Source: Lachnospiraceae bacterium JLR.KK002 (GTDB taxonomy: Bacteria > Bacillota > Clostridia > Lachnospirales > Lachnospiraceae). Taken from it: 64,000 nucleotides of DNA. Where the stretch lies: positions 1,612,001-1,676,000 of the forward strand of contig JAYMNP010000001.1 in NCBI GenBank assembly GCA_036941025.1, read 5' to 3'. The position numbers and the translations under genes were made by a program. Positions 1 to 9,082 of this stretch are shown piece after piece (the stretch's first letter is position 1; every line of letters starts with the position of its first letter). Under the pieces are notes generated by a model. That model was not told the origin of the DNA, did not search any database, and worked only from the letters and a program-made list of their open reading frames with translations.

Positions 1-1175
1 AATTCCCGGTTCATCCGGGACAGGTCTGTAAAAAGTGCGTCGCTGCGCTCTGCTTTCACCTGCTCCGGTATCTGATGTTCCATTCCGGCCGCAGGCGTTC
101 CCTCCCGGCGGGAATAGCGGAAAATATGGATTTCAAAGAATCCGATACTTTTAAGAAATTTTCTTGTAACTGCAAATTCGTCTTCTGTCTCTCCCGGAAA
201 ACCCACAATTACGTCCGTGGTAATGGCCGGATGGGTAAAATATTTCCGCAGCAGCCCACACCCTTTTGCATACTCCTCACAGGTATATTTCCGATTCATC
301 CGTTTTAAGGTGGCGTCACAGCCGCTCTGCAGGGACAGATGAAAATGAGGGCAGACTTTCGGCAGCTTTGACAGCGCCCGGACAAAATCTTCTGTTACAA
401 TTTTCGGCTCCAGAGACCCCAGCCGGATACGTTCAATTCCCTTTATTTCATGGACTTTCTGAACCAGCGCCAGCAGGCTGATTTCTTCCCTGGCCGGAGT
501 ATCCTGCCGGTTCAGGTCTGTCCCGTAAGAACTCAGATGAATGCCTGTCAGCACCACTTCCCGGTATCCGTTGGCAGCCAGGGCTTCCACTTCCCGGAGT
601 GTATGTTCCGGATTCCTGCTTCTGACCCGCCCTCTGGCATAGGGGATAATGCAGTAACTGCAGAACTGGTTACAGCCGTCCTGTACTTTTACAAATGCCC
701 GCGTATGCTCTCCGGCCCGGTTCACGCCGGATTCTTCATAGATTCTGTCCTCTGCAATATTTTCCACCAGCACGCAGGAAGCATTTCTTTCCTCCTGCGC
801 AGGCATCATACTTTCTTTCTGCTTTTCCCGCTCTGCAAAAAAATGTTCCAGCAAATCTGCCAGTTCATGTTTCTTATTATTTCCTATTAAAATATCAGCA
901 GCCCCGTCTTCCCGGACATGTTCCTCTGCCGTCTGTACATAACAGCCTGCCGCCACCACCACACTTCCCGGATTCCTTTTTCTGGCCCGGTGAATCATCT
1001 GTCTGGATTTCCGGTCAGCCATATTTGTCACAGAACATGTATTGATGACATAGACGTCTGCCTGTTCTTCAAATGGGACAATCTCATATCCGGCTTCTTC
1101 CAGAATCCGGCGCATACTTTCTGTCTCATATGCATTCACTTTACATCCCAGATTATGCAGCGCTACTTTTCTCAT
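1..1175 (-). CDS. mtaB: tRNA t6A37 methylthiotransferase MtaB, 3' end outside window
   Basis: Radical-SAM enzyme with two [4Fe-4S] clusters that converts t6A37 to ms2t6A37 in ANN-decoding tRNAs. The ATG at 1175 opens about 391 codons that run off the left edge, so the end of the protein, including the TRAM domain, is missing. The N-terminal cluster cysteines are visible in LGCKVNAYE (from residue 9), NTCSVT and AGCYVQ, and the radical-SAM CxxxCxxC is CNQFCSYC at 168-175. LGCKVN is the MtaB form of a motif that differs in MiaB, which supports the subfamily call. A purine-rich AAAGG lies about 8 bases before the start. The gene is divergent from the HPr-like gene. Confidence 0.93.
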   Translation of the reverse strand, partial: MRKVALHNLGCKVNAYETESMRRILEEAGYEIVPFEEQADVYVINTCSVTNMADRKSRQMIHRARKRNPGSVVVAAGCYVQTAEEHVREDGAADILIGNNKKHELADLLEHFFAEREKQKESMMPAQEERNASCVLVENIAEDRIYEESGVNRAGEHTRAFVKVQDGCNQFCSYCIIPYARGRVRSRNPEHTLREVEALAANGYREVVLTGIHLSSYGTDLNRQDTPAREEISLLALVQKVHEIKGIERIRLGSLEPKIVTEDFVRALSKLPKVCPHFHLSLQSGCDATLKRMNRKYTCEEYAKGCGLLRKYFTHPAITTDVIVGFPGETEDEFAVTRKFLKSIGFFEIHIFRYSRREGTPAAGMEHQIPEQVKAERSDALFTDLSRMNRE

Positions 1176-1275
1176 ATTCCAAAAACCTTTCTTTTTTCCC
1201 TGCCGACAGGCCTTTTCCAACGTCAAACTGCCGAAAAACCTGTTGCATTTATCTGTGAAATTGGTTACGGTGTTA

Positions 1276-1307
1276 TTGACTTTTCCCATGAAAGACGGTA
1301 GTATAAT
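1276..1307 (+). promoter_or_regulatory. Probable promoter of the HPr-like gene
   Basis: A perfect -10 TATAAT lies at 1302-1307. The best -35 is TTGACT at 1276-1281, giving a 20-base spacer that is longer than the usual 17. The -10 is convincing and the -35 is tentative. The downstream leader is about 70 bases. Confidence 0.45.
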
Positions 1308-1384
1308 AGAAAATATTTCAAATATTTACCTGTATTTACAGAACATTATTGTTCCGCAGGTACCATCATGAAGGAGGTTCTTAC

Positions 1385-1615
1385 ATGAAAACAGTTCAGA
1401 TTTCTTTAAATTCTATTGATAAGGTGAAATCTTTCGTAAATGCCATCTCTCAGTTTGAGTTCGATTTCGATTTGATTTCCGGAAGATACGTGATTGACGC
1501 AAAATCTATTATGGGTATTTTCAGCCTTGACCTTTCCAAGCCCATTGATCTGGCAATCCATGCGGAAACAGAAGTGGACGACATTATGGAAGCGTTAAAA
1601 CCATATCTGGTTTAA
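1385..1615 (+). CDS. HPr-fold protein lacking the phosphorylatable histidine
   Basis: A 76-residue protein of the HPr (PTS phosphocarrier) family. The start is set by AAGGAGG at 1371-1377, 7 bases before the ATG at 1385. The region equivalent to HPr Ser46 is kept as KSIMGIFSL (residues 40-48), which matches the KSIMG of Bacillus HPr. The N-terminal loop that normally carries the phosphoryl-accepting His15 contains no histidine. It therefore cannot be an ordinary PTS phosphocarrier. It may be a Crh-like regulatory paralogue or have another role; the fold is recognised, the function is not. It is monocistronic, with its own promoter and terminator. Confidence 0.85.
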   Translation: MKTVQISLNSIDKVKSFVNAISQFEFDFDLISGRYVIDAKSIMGIFSLDLSKPIDLAIHAETEVDDIMEALKPYLV

Positions 1616-1633
1616 TCTGAATGATACCGACGT

Positions 1634-1658
1634 CCCCCATGAATCCATGGGGGTTTTT
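1634..1658 (+). terminator. Intrinsic terminator of the HPr-like gene
   Basis: An 8-bp perfect stem (CCCCCATG with CATGGGGG, loop AATC) at 1634-1653 is followed by TTTTT, 18 bases after the stop codon. Confidence 0.85.
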
Positions 1659-1665
1659 GTACGGG

Positions 1666-1690
1666 AAAAAACCCGCAGCAAGCTGACGGG
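1666..1690 (-). terminator. Intrinsic terminator downstream of thiI
   Basis: Read on the minus strand, CCCG-T-CAGC-TT-GCTG-CGGG forms a stem with one bulged T, followed by TTTTTT (complement of 1666-1671). It lies about 40 bases past the thiI stop and faces the HPr-like terminator tail to tail. Confidence 0.7.
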
Positions 1691-1731
1691 GTATGCAACT
1701 TGCATGGTTCACTGCTCGCGGAAATAAACAT

Positions 1732-2910
1732 TTATTCCACCACAATCGTCTCTGCTGTCTCAATGGCAGTCCGTACCATTTCATCAATCTTTTCTTTCAG
1801 ATGAGTTTCCGAACGCCTGATTACTTTCAGACTGGGTTTTGTTACCGGGTGCTTTGCCACAAAAATGGTGCAGCAGTCCTCATAAGGCAGAACGGAAGTC
1901 TCGTAAGTGCCGATTTTCTCTGAAACTGCAATAATCTCCTGTTTGTCAAAGCCAATCAGCGGCCGGTATACCGGAAATCTGCATACTTCGTCCGTAGCTG
2001 CCAGCGACTGCATGGTCTGGCTGGCCACCTGTCCGATACTCTCCCCGGTAATCAGCCCAAGGGAACCTGTCTCTTCCGCAAAATGCTCTGCAATCCGCAT
2101 CATATAACGCCGCATGATAATGGTCAGTTCCTCATGGGGGCACTGCTCGTAAATATACATCTGAATGTCGGTAAAATTCACCACTTTCAGATAGATGGGG
2201 CCTGCATATTTTGCCACAATCCTGGCCAGATCCACTACTTTCTGTTTTGCACGTTCGCTGGTATAAGGCGGCGCATGGAAATAAACAGCGTCAATCTTAA
2301 CCCCTCGTTTTGCAATCATGTATCCGGCCACAGGGCTGTCAATGCCTCCGGACAATAACAGCATACCTTTTCCGTTGGTGCCCACAGGCATTCCGCCCGG
2401 CCCCGGCAGAACATCCGAATAGAGATTGATTTTCTTTCGGATTTCAACATTTACCAGAATATCCGGATGGTGCACGTCCACTTTCATTTCCGGAAAAGCT
2501 TCCAGAATCCGTTCTCCCAGCGCTGCGTTTACCTCCATGGAACAGAGAGGATAATTTTTTCTTGCCCGGCGGGTGTGGACTTTAAAGGTCATATTTTTAT
2601 CCGGATAACGTCTGTCCAGCCAGGAAATCACATCCTCCGCCAGCTTTTCAAATCCCTCGTCTTCGGTAATCACCACGGGACAGATACCCACAATCCCAAA
2701 CACCCGCTGAAGATGTTCCAGAGTTTCCTGATAATCATAATCCCCCAGCGCTTCCACATAAATCCGGCCCTGTTCTCTGGTAATGGAAAATTCTCCCTCT
2801 ACCGGTTTCAGGGCATATTTTATCTGCTGCACCAGTGCGGCCTCAAAGAGATGACGATTTTTCCCCTTAATGCCGATTTCTCCGTATTTGATTAAAAATG
2901 CTTTAAACAT
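1732..2910 (-). CDS. thiI: tRNA 4-thiouridine synthase ThiI
   Basis: ATP-dependent sulfurtransferase that makes 4-thiouridine at tRNA position 8. In some bacteria ThiI also supplies sulfur for thiazole synthesis. The protein is 392 residues: an N-terminal ferredoxin-like and THUMP region, then a PP-loop ATP pyrophosphatase domain with SGGIDS at 187-192. A cysteine pair at 346-347 (EDCCTIF) sits where the catalytic cysteine is expected. The C-terminal rhodanese domain of enterobacterial ThiI is absent, as is usual in Firmicutes. GGGAGG precedes the ATG. The cysteine desulfurase immediately upstream, in the same direction, is the likely sulfur donor, as in the Bacillus nifZ-thiI pair. Confidence 0.95.
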   Translation of the reverse strand: MFKAFLIKYGEIGIKGKNRHLFEAALVQQIKYALKPVEGEFSITREQGRIYVEALGDYDYQETLEHLQRVFGIVGICPVVITEDEGFEKLAEDVISWLDRRYPDKNMTFKVHTRRARKNYPLCSMEVNAALGERILEAFPEMKVDVHHPDILVNVEIRKKINLYSDVLPGPGGMPVGTNGKGMLLLSGGIDSPVAGYMIAKRGVKIDAVYFHAPPYTSERAKQKVVDLARIVAKYAGPIYLKVVNFTDIQMYIYEQCPHEELTIIMRRYMMRIAEHFAEETGSLGLITGESIGQVASQTMQSLAATDEVCRFPVYRPLIGFDKQEIIAVSEKIGTYETSVLPYEDCCTIFVAKHPVTKPSLKVIRRSETHLKEKIDEMVRTAIETAETIVVE

Positions 2911-2947
2911 ATGTTCCTCCCATCCAACTGCGTCATAAATCTGCAGA

Positions 2948-4102
2948 CTAATGTCTGGTATATCTCTGAAGTACGGGAACCAGACTTTTCAGGACATCCA
3001 GGCATTCGTCCACCTCTTCCGGAGTATTCTCTCTGCAGAAGCTGATTCGTATGGTGGAATCCAGATATTCCCGTTTTACATGGATGGCCTGAAGGGTACT
3101 GCTGGGGGCGGGTTTATTGGATGCGCAGGCGCTTCCGGCAGACACGTAAATCTCTTTGTCCTCCAGCCCGTGCAGTAATACTTCGCTGCGCACTCCGTCC
3201 ACGCTGAGACTGATAATATGAGGAGCGCTGTCCCGGCCGGTCCTCCCGTTCACATGGGCCCACTCCAGCCCTGCCAGCCCTGCCAGAAATCTCTCCTTCA
3301 GCCCATACAGATATGCCTGCTTCCCGGAAAAGTCTTCGTATGCTTCCTGGGCGGCCTGTCCCAGACCTGCAATTCCGGGCACATTTTCTGTACCGGAACG
3401 CATATTTTTCTGCTGTCCTCCGCCGTACATCACCGGTATTATTCTGGTTTTTTCTTTCACATATAAAAACCCCACCCCTTTGGGCCCGTGAATTTTATGG
3501 CCGCTGACCGACATCAGATCAATGCCCGTTCTTCCGGGATAAATCATATATTTTCCATAGGCCTGAATGGCGTCCACATGAAACAGAGTCTCCGGATTCC
3601 TGCTGTGAATCACCCTGGCCGCCTCCTCTACAGGCTCCACAGCTCCGATTTCATTATTCACATACATGACAGATACAAGAATGGTGTCCGGCCGGATGGC
3701 ATGTTCCAGTTCTTCCAGGGAAATCAGCCCGTCCCGGTCCACCTTCAGCCTGGTAACGGTAAAGCCCTGTTCTTCCAGAAATTTCATGGGCGAAGATACC
3801 GCCGGATGTTCCACTTCCGTGGTAATCAAATGCATACCTCTGCGTCTGTTTGCCATTGCCGCGCCCAGAATGGCCAGATTATTGGACTCTGTTCCGCCGG
3901 AAGTAAAAATCAGTTCCGACTCCTTACATTTCAGAGTCCTGCCAATCTGCTCCCTGGCTTTCCGAATCTGGTTTTCTGCTTCCATGCCCCTGACATGCAG
4001 GGAGGATGGATTGCCATAGTCTTCCGACAATGCCTGAATGACTCGTGCTTTTGCCCCGTCACAGCAGCGGGTCGTGGCCGCATTATCAAAATATGCTCCC
4101 AT
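2948..4102 (-). CDS. Cysteine desulfurase (NifS/IscS family), partner of ThiI
   Basis: PLP enzyme that takes sulfur from cysteine and passes it as a persulfide to an acceptor, here probably ThiI. The protein is 384 residues from the ATG at 4102, chosen because GGAGG sits 6-7 bases upstream inside the rsmE tail; a longer frame with upstream ATGs has no better site. The PLP lysine is K203 in SGHKIHGPKG, and the catalytic cysteine is C326 in SAGSACASNK. The short catalytic loop resembles NifS/IscS-type enzymes that work with ThiI. The start lies one base after the rsmE stop, so translational coupling is likely. Confidence 0.93.
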   Translation of the reverse strand: MGAYFDNAATTRCCDGAKARVIQALSEDYGNPSSLHVRGMEAENQIRKAREQIGRTLKCKESELIFTSGGTESNNLAILGAAMANRRRGMHLITTEVEHPAVSSPMKFLEEQGFTVTRLKVDRDGLISLEELEHAIRPDTILVSVMYVNNEIGAVEPVEEAARVIHSRNPETLFHVDAIQAYGKYMIYPGRTGIDLMSVSGHKIHGPKGVGFLYVKEKTRIIPVMYGGGQQKNMRSGTENVPGIAGLGQAAQEAYEDFSGKQAYLYGLKERFLAGLAGLEWAHVNGRTGRDSAPHIISLSVDGVRSEVLLHGLEDKEIYVSAGSACASNKPAPSSTLQAIHVKREYLDSTIRISFCRENTPEEVDECLDVLKSLVPVLQRYTRH

Positions 4103-4103
4103 T

Positions 4104-4835
4104 CTAATCCTCCATTTCATAAAGCAGCATGGCAAGAACTGCCATTCCCGCTGTCTCCGTCCGCAGTATACGGTTCCCCAGTGAAATAATTTCCATATAA
4201 TCCTTTACCGCCTCAATTTCTCCGGAGGCAAATCCGCCTTCCGGCCCGATAAAAATTCCAATGGACGCCCCTTTTTCGATGGTTCGGAACACCTCTCTGG
4301 TGTGGGCCATACCCCGCTCCTGCTCATAGGGAAGCAGGCGTACCTCCATGGTCCGCACATACTCCGCCGCCTCGGCAAAAGAATGTACCGGGCACACGTT
4401 CGGAATGACACTTCGCTTTGACTGTTTTGCCGCGCTTTCCGCAATGGCCTGCCAGCGGATGCGTTTGTGCTCCGCCCGCTTTTCATCCAGCTTCACCACA
4501 CAGTTGCCCATGGCCACCGGAATAATTTCACTGACCCCCAGTTCCACGGCTTTCTGAATCACCAAATCCATTTTATCTCCCTTGGGCAGCGCCTGAAATA
4601 AGGTGATTTTCACCGGCGGCTCCGTACCCTCACAGGATTTTAAAATCTCAAGGGTAATTTTCTCCCCTTCCGTCTTCCGGATTTCGCACAGAACATCCCT
4701 GCCCTGCTGGTCGCTGACCCGTATCTGTTCGCCCGGTTTCATACGCAGCACATTCCGAATATGATTCACATCGCTGCCCGTAATAAAGGCTTCCTTTTCC
4801 CCGATTTGCTCCGGCCCTGCAAAAAACTGAAACAT
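4104..4835 (-). CDS. rsmE: 16S rRNA (uracil-1498-N3)-methyltransferase RsmE
   Basis: SPOUT-class methyltransferase that modifies U1498 of 16S rRNA. The 243-residue protein has an N-terminal PUA-like domain and a C-terminal trefoil-knot domain containing IGPEGGFASGE, the family's SAM-binding signature, followed by the usual ISLGNRILRTETA segment. Its length is normal for the family. It lies 13 bases after prmA; the prmA-rsmE order is conserved across Firmicutes, where both often follow dnaJ. Here they follow the YhgE gene instead. Confidence 0.94.
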   Translation of the reverse strand: MFQFFAGPEQIGEKEAFITGSDVNHIRNVLRMKPGEQIRVSDQQGRDVLCEIRKTEGEKITLEILKSCEGTEPPVKITLFQALPKGDKMDLVIQKAVELGVSEIIPVAMGNCVVKLDEKRAEHKRIRWQAIAESAAKQSKRSVIPNVCPVHSFAEAAEYVRTMEVRLLPYEQERGMAHTREVFRTIEKGASIGIFIGPEGGFASGEIEAVKDYMEIISLGNRILRTETAGMAVLAMLLYEMED

Positions 4836-4848
4836 ATCTCTCTCCTGT

Positions 4849-5799
4849 CTACCTGTTTTCTGCGGTAATGCTGACCCACTCTCCCTGACGGTTCACTTCC
4901 AGAACGGTCAGTCCTGCATGTTGAATGGCTTCTTTTACCGCTTCTTCTTTAAAGTCAATAATACCGCTGGTAATATAAATACCGCCCTTTTTCAGATGAC
5001 GGGGAATCACCGGCGTCAGGGGAATAATAATATCGGCCAGAATATTTGCCGCCACAATATCATAATCCCCTCCCACCTGTTCCTGCAGTTTCCTGTCCTC
5101 TATCAGGTTCCCGTGCAAAAACCGGCTGCCTTCCTCCGGCAGACGGTTGAGCCGCCAGTTGTCAAGGGAAGCCTGTATACACAGGGAATCAATGTCTGTT
5201 CCGGTTACATGGGAGGCTCCCAGTTTATGGCTGACCAGCGAGAGAATGCCGCTTCCGCAGCCCACATCCAGTATCCGGTCCCCCGCCTTCATATGGCGGC
5301 ATAACTGCCGGATGCAGAGCTGGGTGGTCTCATGTCTTCCTGTTCCAAAAGAAGTTCCGGGGTCTATTTCAATGGTAATCCGGCTGTCTGACTCCTCCGG
5401 CCAGGGCTCCCAGGTGGGCTTAATCAGGATATGTTCAATGGTAAAGGCTTTAAAATACTGTTTCCAGTTATTCACCCAGTCTTTGTCTTCTGTCTCTCCC
5501 TGGGTAATCGTTCCCTCGCCCAGGTTCACAAACAGCCGCAGAGATTCCAGTTCTTCTCTCACCTGTTCCAGCAGCGCCCCGTCGTCCTTTCCTTCCTCCA
5601 GAAAAAAACTTACTCTGGCACTTCCGTCATCCGGCGGCAGCTCCGGAAGAATATCAATATACATTTTTTCCTTATCCTCTGCCGATAAGGGAATATTATC
5701 TTCAATCTGCACCCCTTCCACACCCAGATCCGCCAGCATACTGCTGATAAAATCCTCTGCCTGGGTGGTGGTCTGAATGGTATATTTTTTCCACTTCAT
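4849..5799 (-). CDS. prmA: Ribosomal protein L11 methyltransferase PrmA
   Basis: SAM-dependent enzyme that trimethylates ribosomal protein L11. The protein is 316 residues, with an N-terminal substrate-binding domain and a Rossmann methyltransferase domain carrying ILDVGCGSGILSL (176-188) and IVAANILADIIIPL. The segment DPGTSFGTGRHETT before the SAM motif is characteristic of PrmA. It starts 18 bases after the YhgE stop and precedes rsmE. Confidence 0.94.
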   Translation of the reverse strand: MKWKKYTIQTTTQAEDFISSMLADLGVEGVQIEDNIPLSAEDKEKMYIDILPELPPDDGSARVSFFLEEGKDDGALLEQVREELESLRLFVNLGEGTITQGETEDKDWVNNWKQYFKAFTIEHILIKPTWEPWPEESDSRITIEIDPGTSFGTGRHETTQLCIRQLCRHMKAGDRILDVGCGSGILSLVSHKLGASHVTGTDIDSLCIQASLDNWRLNRLPEEGSRFLHGNLIEDRKLQEQVGGDYDIVAANILADIIIPLTPVIPRHLKKGGIYITSGIIDFKEEAVKEAIQHAGLTVLEVNRQGEWVSITAENR

Positions 5800-5816
5800 A
5801 CAGAATCCTCCCTGCT

Positions 5817-8120
5817 TTACATAATTCCCGTGTCTTCCAGATGTTCCTCAAAGAAATTGTTCAGCTTTATCAGAGGAGTACGGAATACCGTACCAAACAG
5901 GAAGAAAATGGGAAAGTACACAAACAGTTTCAGCAGGCTGACAATGTATGTATTTCCATAGAATCCCGCAATGGCCTCCCGCATGGCGTTCATGCCATGG
6001 GTGAAAGGCAGAAACGGATTAATCTTATTGAAAAAGCTGGGCGTGACTTCTATGGGGAAGGTTCCGCCTGCTCCGGCCACCTGCAGTACCAGCAGCACCA
6101 CTGCAATGGCTTTTCCCACATCTCCAAAGGTAATGGTCAGGGTATAAATCACATTGGAAAATACAATGCCTGCCACAACTCCCACAAAAATATACAGACC
6201 GGGATGGATACACTGAATTTTCAGCCAGTACAGATCACCCAGACAGATAATCACGCTCTGGAGGATTGCAAATATCATAAAAATCAGATAACGCCCCATA
6301 TACAGCTCAAAGGGCCTGTACTTGCTGACTGCCAGAGTTTCATCTTCCCTGGCCTTGCATTTGAGAATGGAAACCAGCACCAGTCCTCCCACCCACATGG
6401 CAAGGATGGAATAAAACGGGGACAGCGCGGAGCCGTAATTGGCAATGGGATAAATTTTTTCTGTTTTCAGTTCCACCGGAGAAGACAGAAAACTGCCGAT
6501 AGCTTCCGGCGTATTGTCGTATTCGTCCAGATTTACTCCGAATTTCTCCAGAAGGAATTCTTTCAGACTGTCCACAAGGCTCTTTTCGGAGCTGTCCTGT
6601 ACCTTTTTCAGGATTTCTTTCACGTTTTCCAGACTGGTAATTCCGGAAGAAACCAGCTCTTTGGAATTTTTCAGCACCTCTGCCACAGAATCCATGGAAC
6701 TGCCCAGGGAATCCATGGCGGTACCTGCGCTTTTAATAGTATTATCTGCAATAGGCGCCAGTGATTTTACAGAAGCCAGTTCCGAGCGGACAGAAGCCAG
6801 CCTGCTGTTCATATCCGATACAATGTTTTCGATTTCTCCCCGCGCCAGATTCCGGTATCCTTCCAGGGCAGAGTGCATGGCATTTGCCGCCTCATTCAGT
6901 TCATCCCGAAGCTGACGGACGGATTCTGACACATCCTTATCCTCATTCAGCAGCTGAACCGCCCGGTCAATGGAAGATTCCGCCTTTGTCAGGGAAGCAT
7001 TGGCGCTTTCCAGTTTTCCGACCAGCTCCTTTACCCCCTGGAGGTTGTACAAAAAGGAATTTCCCTTTAAAATATCCATCAGTCCGCTATTGATATTTTT
7101 GATTCCTGCAATCTGATTTTTCATGGCTGACAACAATTCAATGGCTGACTGAGCGTCCTCATCCAGATTTTTCTCCAGAACTTCCAGCCGGCTGATCAGA
7201 TTATCCAGATTGCTGTTTATGGATTCCAGAACCGTATCATAAACGCCGGGCGTAGCGCCGGAAATATGTTCCAGTGATTCACTCTTCTGAAAGTCCTCCT
7301 GGCTGTTCTGCAGATTTGACAGACTTTCATCCGTAATCTGAATGGTGGTTCTTAAGGATTCCACCAGACTGTCCATGGCTTTGGAAGTATCGCCAAAGGC
7401 ATCTATGGTCCCCACCAGGCTGTCTATGGACACATTCAGATTCTTCATGGTCTCAATGGCGTGTTCCACCGATACAATATTATCGGATAACGACACATGC
7501 TCAAAGAGTTTCTCGTCTATTTTTCCTTCAGTTTCAGAAACCCTCTCCGCAATCTTCATCACCGTATCTCCCATCACGGTCACAATCTGGGAAATAAAGG
7601 TCTCGTTCACCTGCTGCTGAATGGCTCCGGCCCCTTTATCCGTAATCTTCGGTGCGATGGCGTTCTTCTTTTCATTCACATAATACTCAATCTGAGGTCT
7701 TGTAATATCTTTTCTCAGAACACTGGTCATGTCCTGGCTGAAATCCTCCGGGATTACCACCGCAGCATAGTATTTGCCGCTTTTTACCCCGGCAATGGCC
7801 TCCTCCTGATTCGTAAATTTCCACCCAATCTGATCGTTTCCTGTAAGGCTCTCAATAATGCTGTCGCCAATGTTCATCTCCACTCCCTGAATCGTGGTTC
7901 CCTCATCCACATTCGCCACAGCCATAGCCAGATTATTGGTACTTCCATAAGGGTCCCAGCTTGCCTTAATATTAAACCAGGCATAAAGGGAAGGCAGAAT
8001 CAGCACCCCCACAGCCACAACAGCCGCTATGGGATTGGTAAATATTTTTTTAAAATCATGTACCATAATCCCCAGAATTTTGCCGGTACTTTCCTTTACT
8101 ATACCTGCTGCTTTTTTCAT
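5817..8120 (-). CDS. YhgE/Pip-family membrane protein
   Basis: A 767-residue protein with the family's layout. There is one N-terminal membrane segment (about residues 30-50, followed by SLYAWFNI and the conserved NVDEG region). A long extracytoplasmic part of about 500 residues is largely coiled coil. At least five C-terminal membrane segments follow, resembling ABC-2 type permeases. Family members include Lactococcus phage infection protein Pip and type VII secretion-associated proteins; the molecular role is unsettled. The ATG overlaps the stop of the SGNH gene (ATGA, 4 bases), which ties it to the upstream surface-modification operon. An export or scaffolding role there is inference. Confidence 0.85.
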   Translation of the reverse strand: MKKAAGIVKESTGKILGIMVHDFKKIFTNPIAAVVAVGVLILPSLYAWFNIKASWDPYGSTNNLAMAVANVDEGTTIQGVEMNIGDSIIESLTGNDQIGWKFTNQEEAIAGVKSGKYYAAVVIPEDFSQDMTSVLRKDITRPQIEYYVNEKKNAIAPKITDKGAGAIQQQVNETFISQIVTVMGDTVMKIAERVSETEGKIDEKLFEHVSLSDNIVSVEHAIETMKNLNVSIDSLVGTIDAFGDTSKAMDSLVESLRTTIQITDESLSNLQNSQEDFQKSESLEHISGATPGVYDTVLESINSNLDNLISRLEVLEKNLDEDAQSAIELLSAMKNQIAGIKNINSGLMDILKGNSFLYNLQGVKELVGKLESANASLTKAESSIDRAVQLLNEDKDVSESVRQLRDELNEAANAMHSALEGYRNLARGEIENIVSDMNSRLASVRSELASVKSLAPIADNTIKSAGTAMDSLGSSMDSVAEVLKNSKELVSSGITSLENVKEILKKVQDSSEKSLVDSLKEFLLEKFGVNLDEYDNTPEAIGSFLSSPVELKTEKIYPIANYGSALSPFYSILAMWVGGLVLVSILKCKAREDETLAVSKYRPFELYMGRYLIFMIFAILQSVIICLGDLYWLKIQCIHPGLYIFVGVVAGIVFSNVIYTLTITFGDVGKAIAVVLLVLQVAGAGGTFPIEVTPSFFNKINPFLPFTHGMNAMREAIAGFYGNTYIVSLLKLFVYFPIFFLFGTVFRTPLIKLNNFFEEHLEDTGIM

Positions 8121-9082
8121 AAAAAATCCTCCACCAACTGTACGCTGAACGCTTCCGCCTGCCCTGCACTCATATGCCCCTCATAGTCCGTAAAAGCATT
8201 CAGACTGTCATCAAAGTTCTCAATTTCTGTTCCAGGACGGTTATAATTCCAGTAATCAATCCCCATTTTCCCCAGATATTCCGTGAAAAAGTTATCTGCC
8301 TCCTGAAAATTTTCCCCATATTTATCCAGAACCTCTCCGGGAACCGGAGTGGTCAGAACTACCAGGCGGATTCCCATTTTCTCACAGAAAGCTGCCATTT
8401 TCTCAAAATACCGAAAAGAATCTTCGTTTTTTTCCTTCTCATCCCAGAGTACCAGATTTTTTTCCGGCTTCTCTCCCGGTATGGGACGGTTGCGCATAAA
8501 TCCGTCCATGTAACCGTATCCATCCCACTGAAAGAGAGATTCTTCCCGGTTCCGATACTCCGGGCTCCGCTTACGGGCTATAATTTCTTTCATATCCCGA
8601 AACTGCCCGCGATAGTAGAACCAGGGGAACAGGGCTGCCCTGAAATCCAGCTTCCATTCCTTATTCAGAAAATACTCTGCTTTCGTAAAAGACCAGGGCA
8701 TTTCATAATAGGCACGGTTAAAATCTCCCCTTTGTCCTTCCGGCGTACACCAGTAGCCGAAATCCAGTTCATATACTACGGTTTTCGGTATGCTTTTTTC
8801 ACAGACCATTTTCAGAAGATAATAAGCATCTCTGGGATATTCTCCGCCCATACACAGATTGATGGCTTTCTCTCCTGTCTGCTCCTCCACTATTCTGGGG
8901 CTGATTCCGTTCAATCCATGGGAAGTTCCCAGAAATACCGTGTCATGAGCCTGGCTTACTCCTTCATAAATCATAAAATTCACATAACTGGCGGGTATCA
9001 GGGCGTAATTCAATCCCAGATTCACCACTGTCAGAAGCAGAATCACCGCTGCCGGTATTGCAATTTTCCTAAAACTGCGCAT
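8117..9082 (-). CDS. Membrane-anchored SGNH/DltD-like protein
   Basis: A 321-residue protein with one N-terminal membrane anchor and an extracytoplasmic SGNH-hydrolase-like domain. Motifs seen are FLGTSHGLNGISP near residue 60, where the serine is the expected nucleophile, and a C-terminal DYEGHMS holding the Asp/His of the triad. MBOAT partners of this type (DltD, AlgX/AlgJ-like) complete acyl transfer to an extracellular polymer. The start at 9082 is chosen for AGGAGG 8 bases upstream; it overlaps the MBOAT 3' end by 14 bases. Which polymer and which acyl group are involved cannot be read from sequence. Confidence 0.8.
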   Translation of the reverse strand: MRSFRKIAIPAAVILLLTVVNLGLNYALIPASYVNFMIYEGVSQAHDTVFLGTSHGLNGISPRIVEEQTGEKAINLCMGGEYPRDAYYLLKMVCEKSIPKTVVYELDFGYWCTPEGQRGDFNRAYYEMPWSFTKAEYFLNKEWKLDFRAALFPWFYYRGQFRDMKEIIARKRSPEYRNREESLFQWDGYGYMDGFMRNRPIPGEKPEKNLVLWDEKEKNEDSFRYFEKMAAFCEKMGIRLVVLTTPVPGEVLDKYGENFQEADNFFTEYLGKMGIDYWNYNRPGTEIENFDDSLNAFTDYEGHMSAGQAEAFSVQLVEDFL

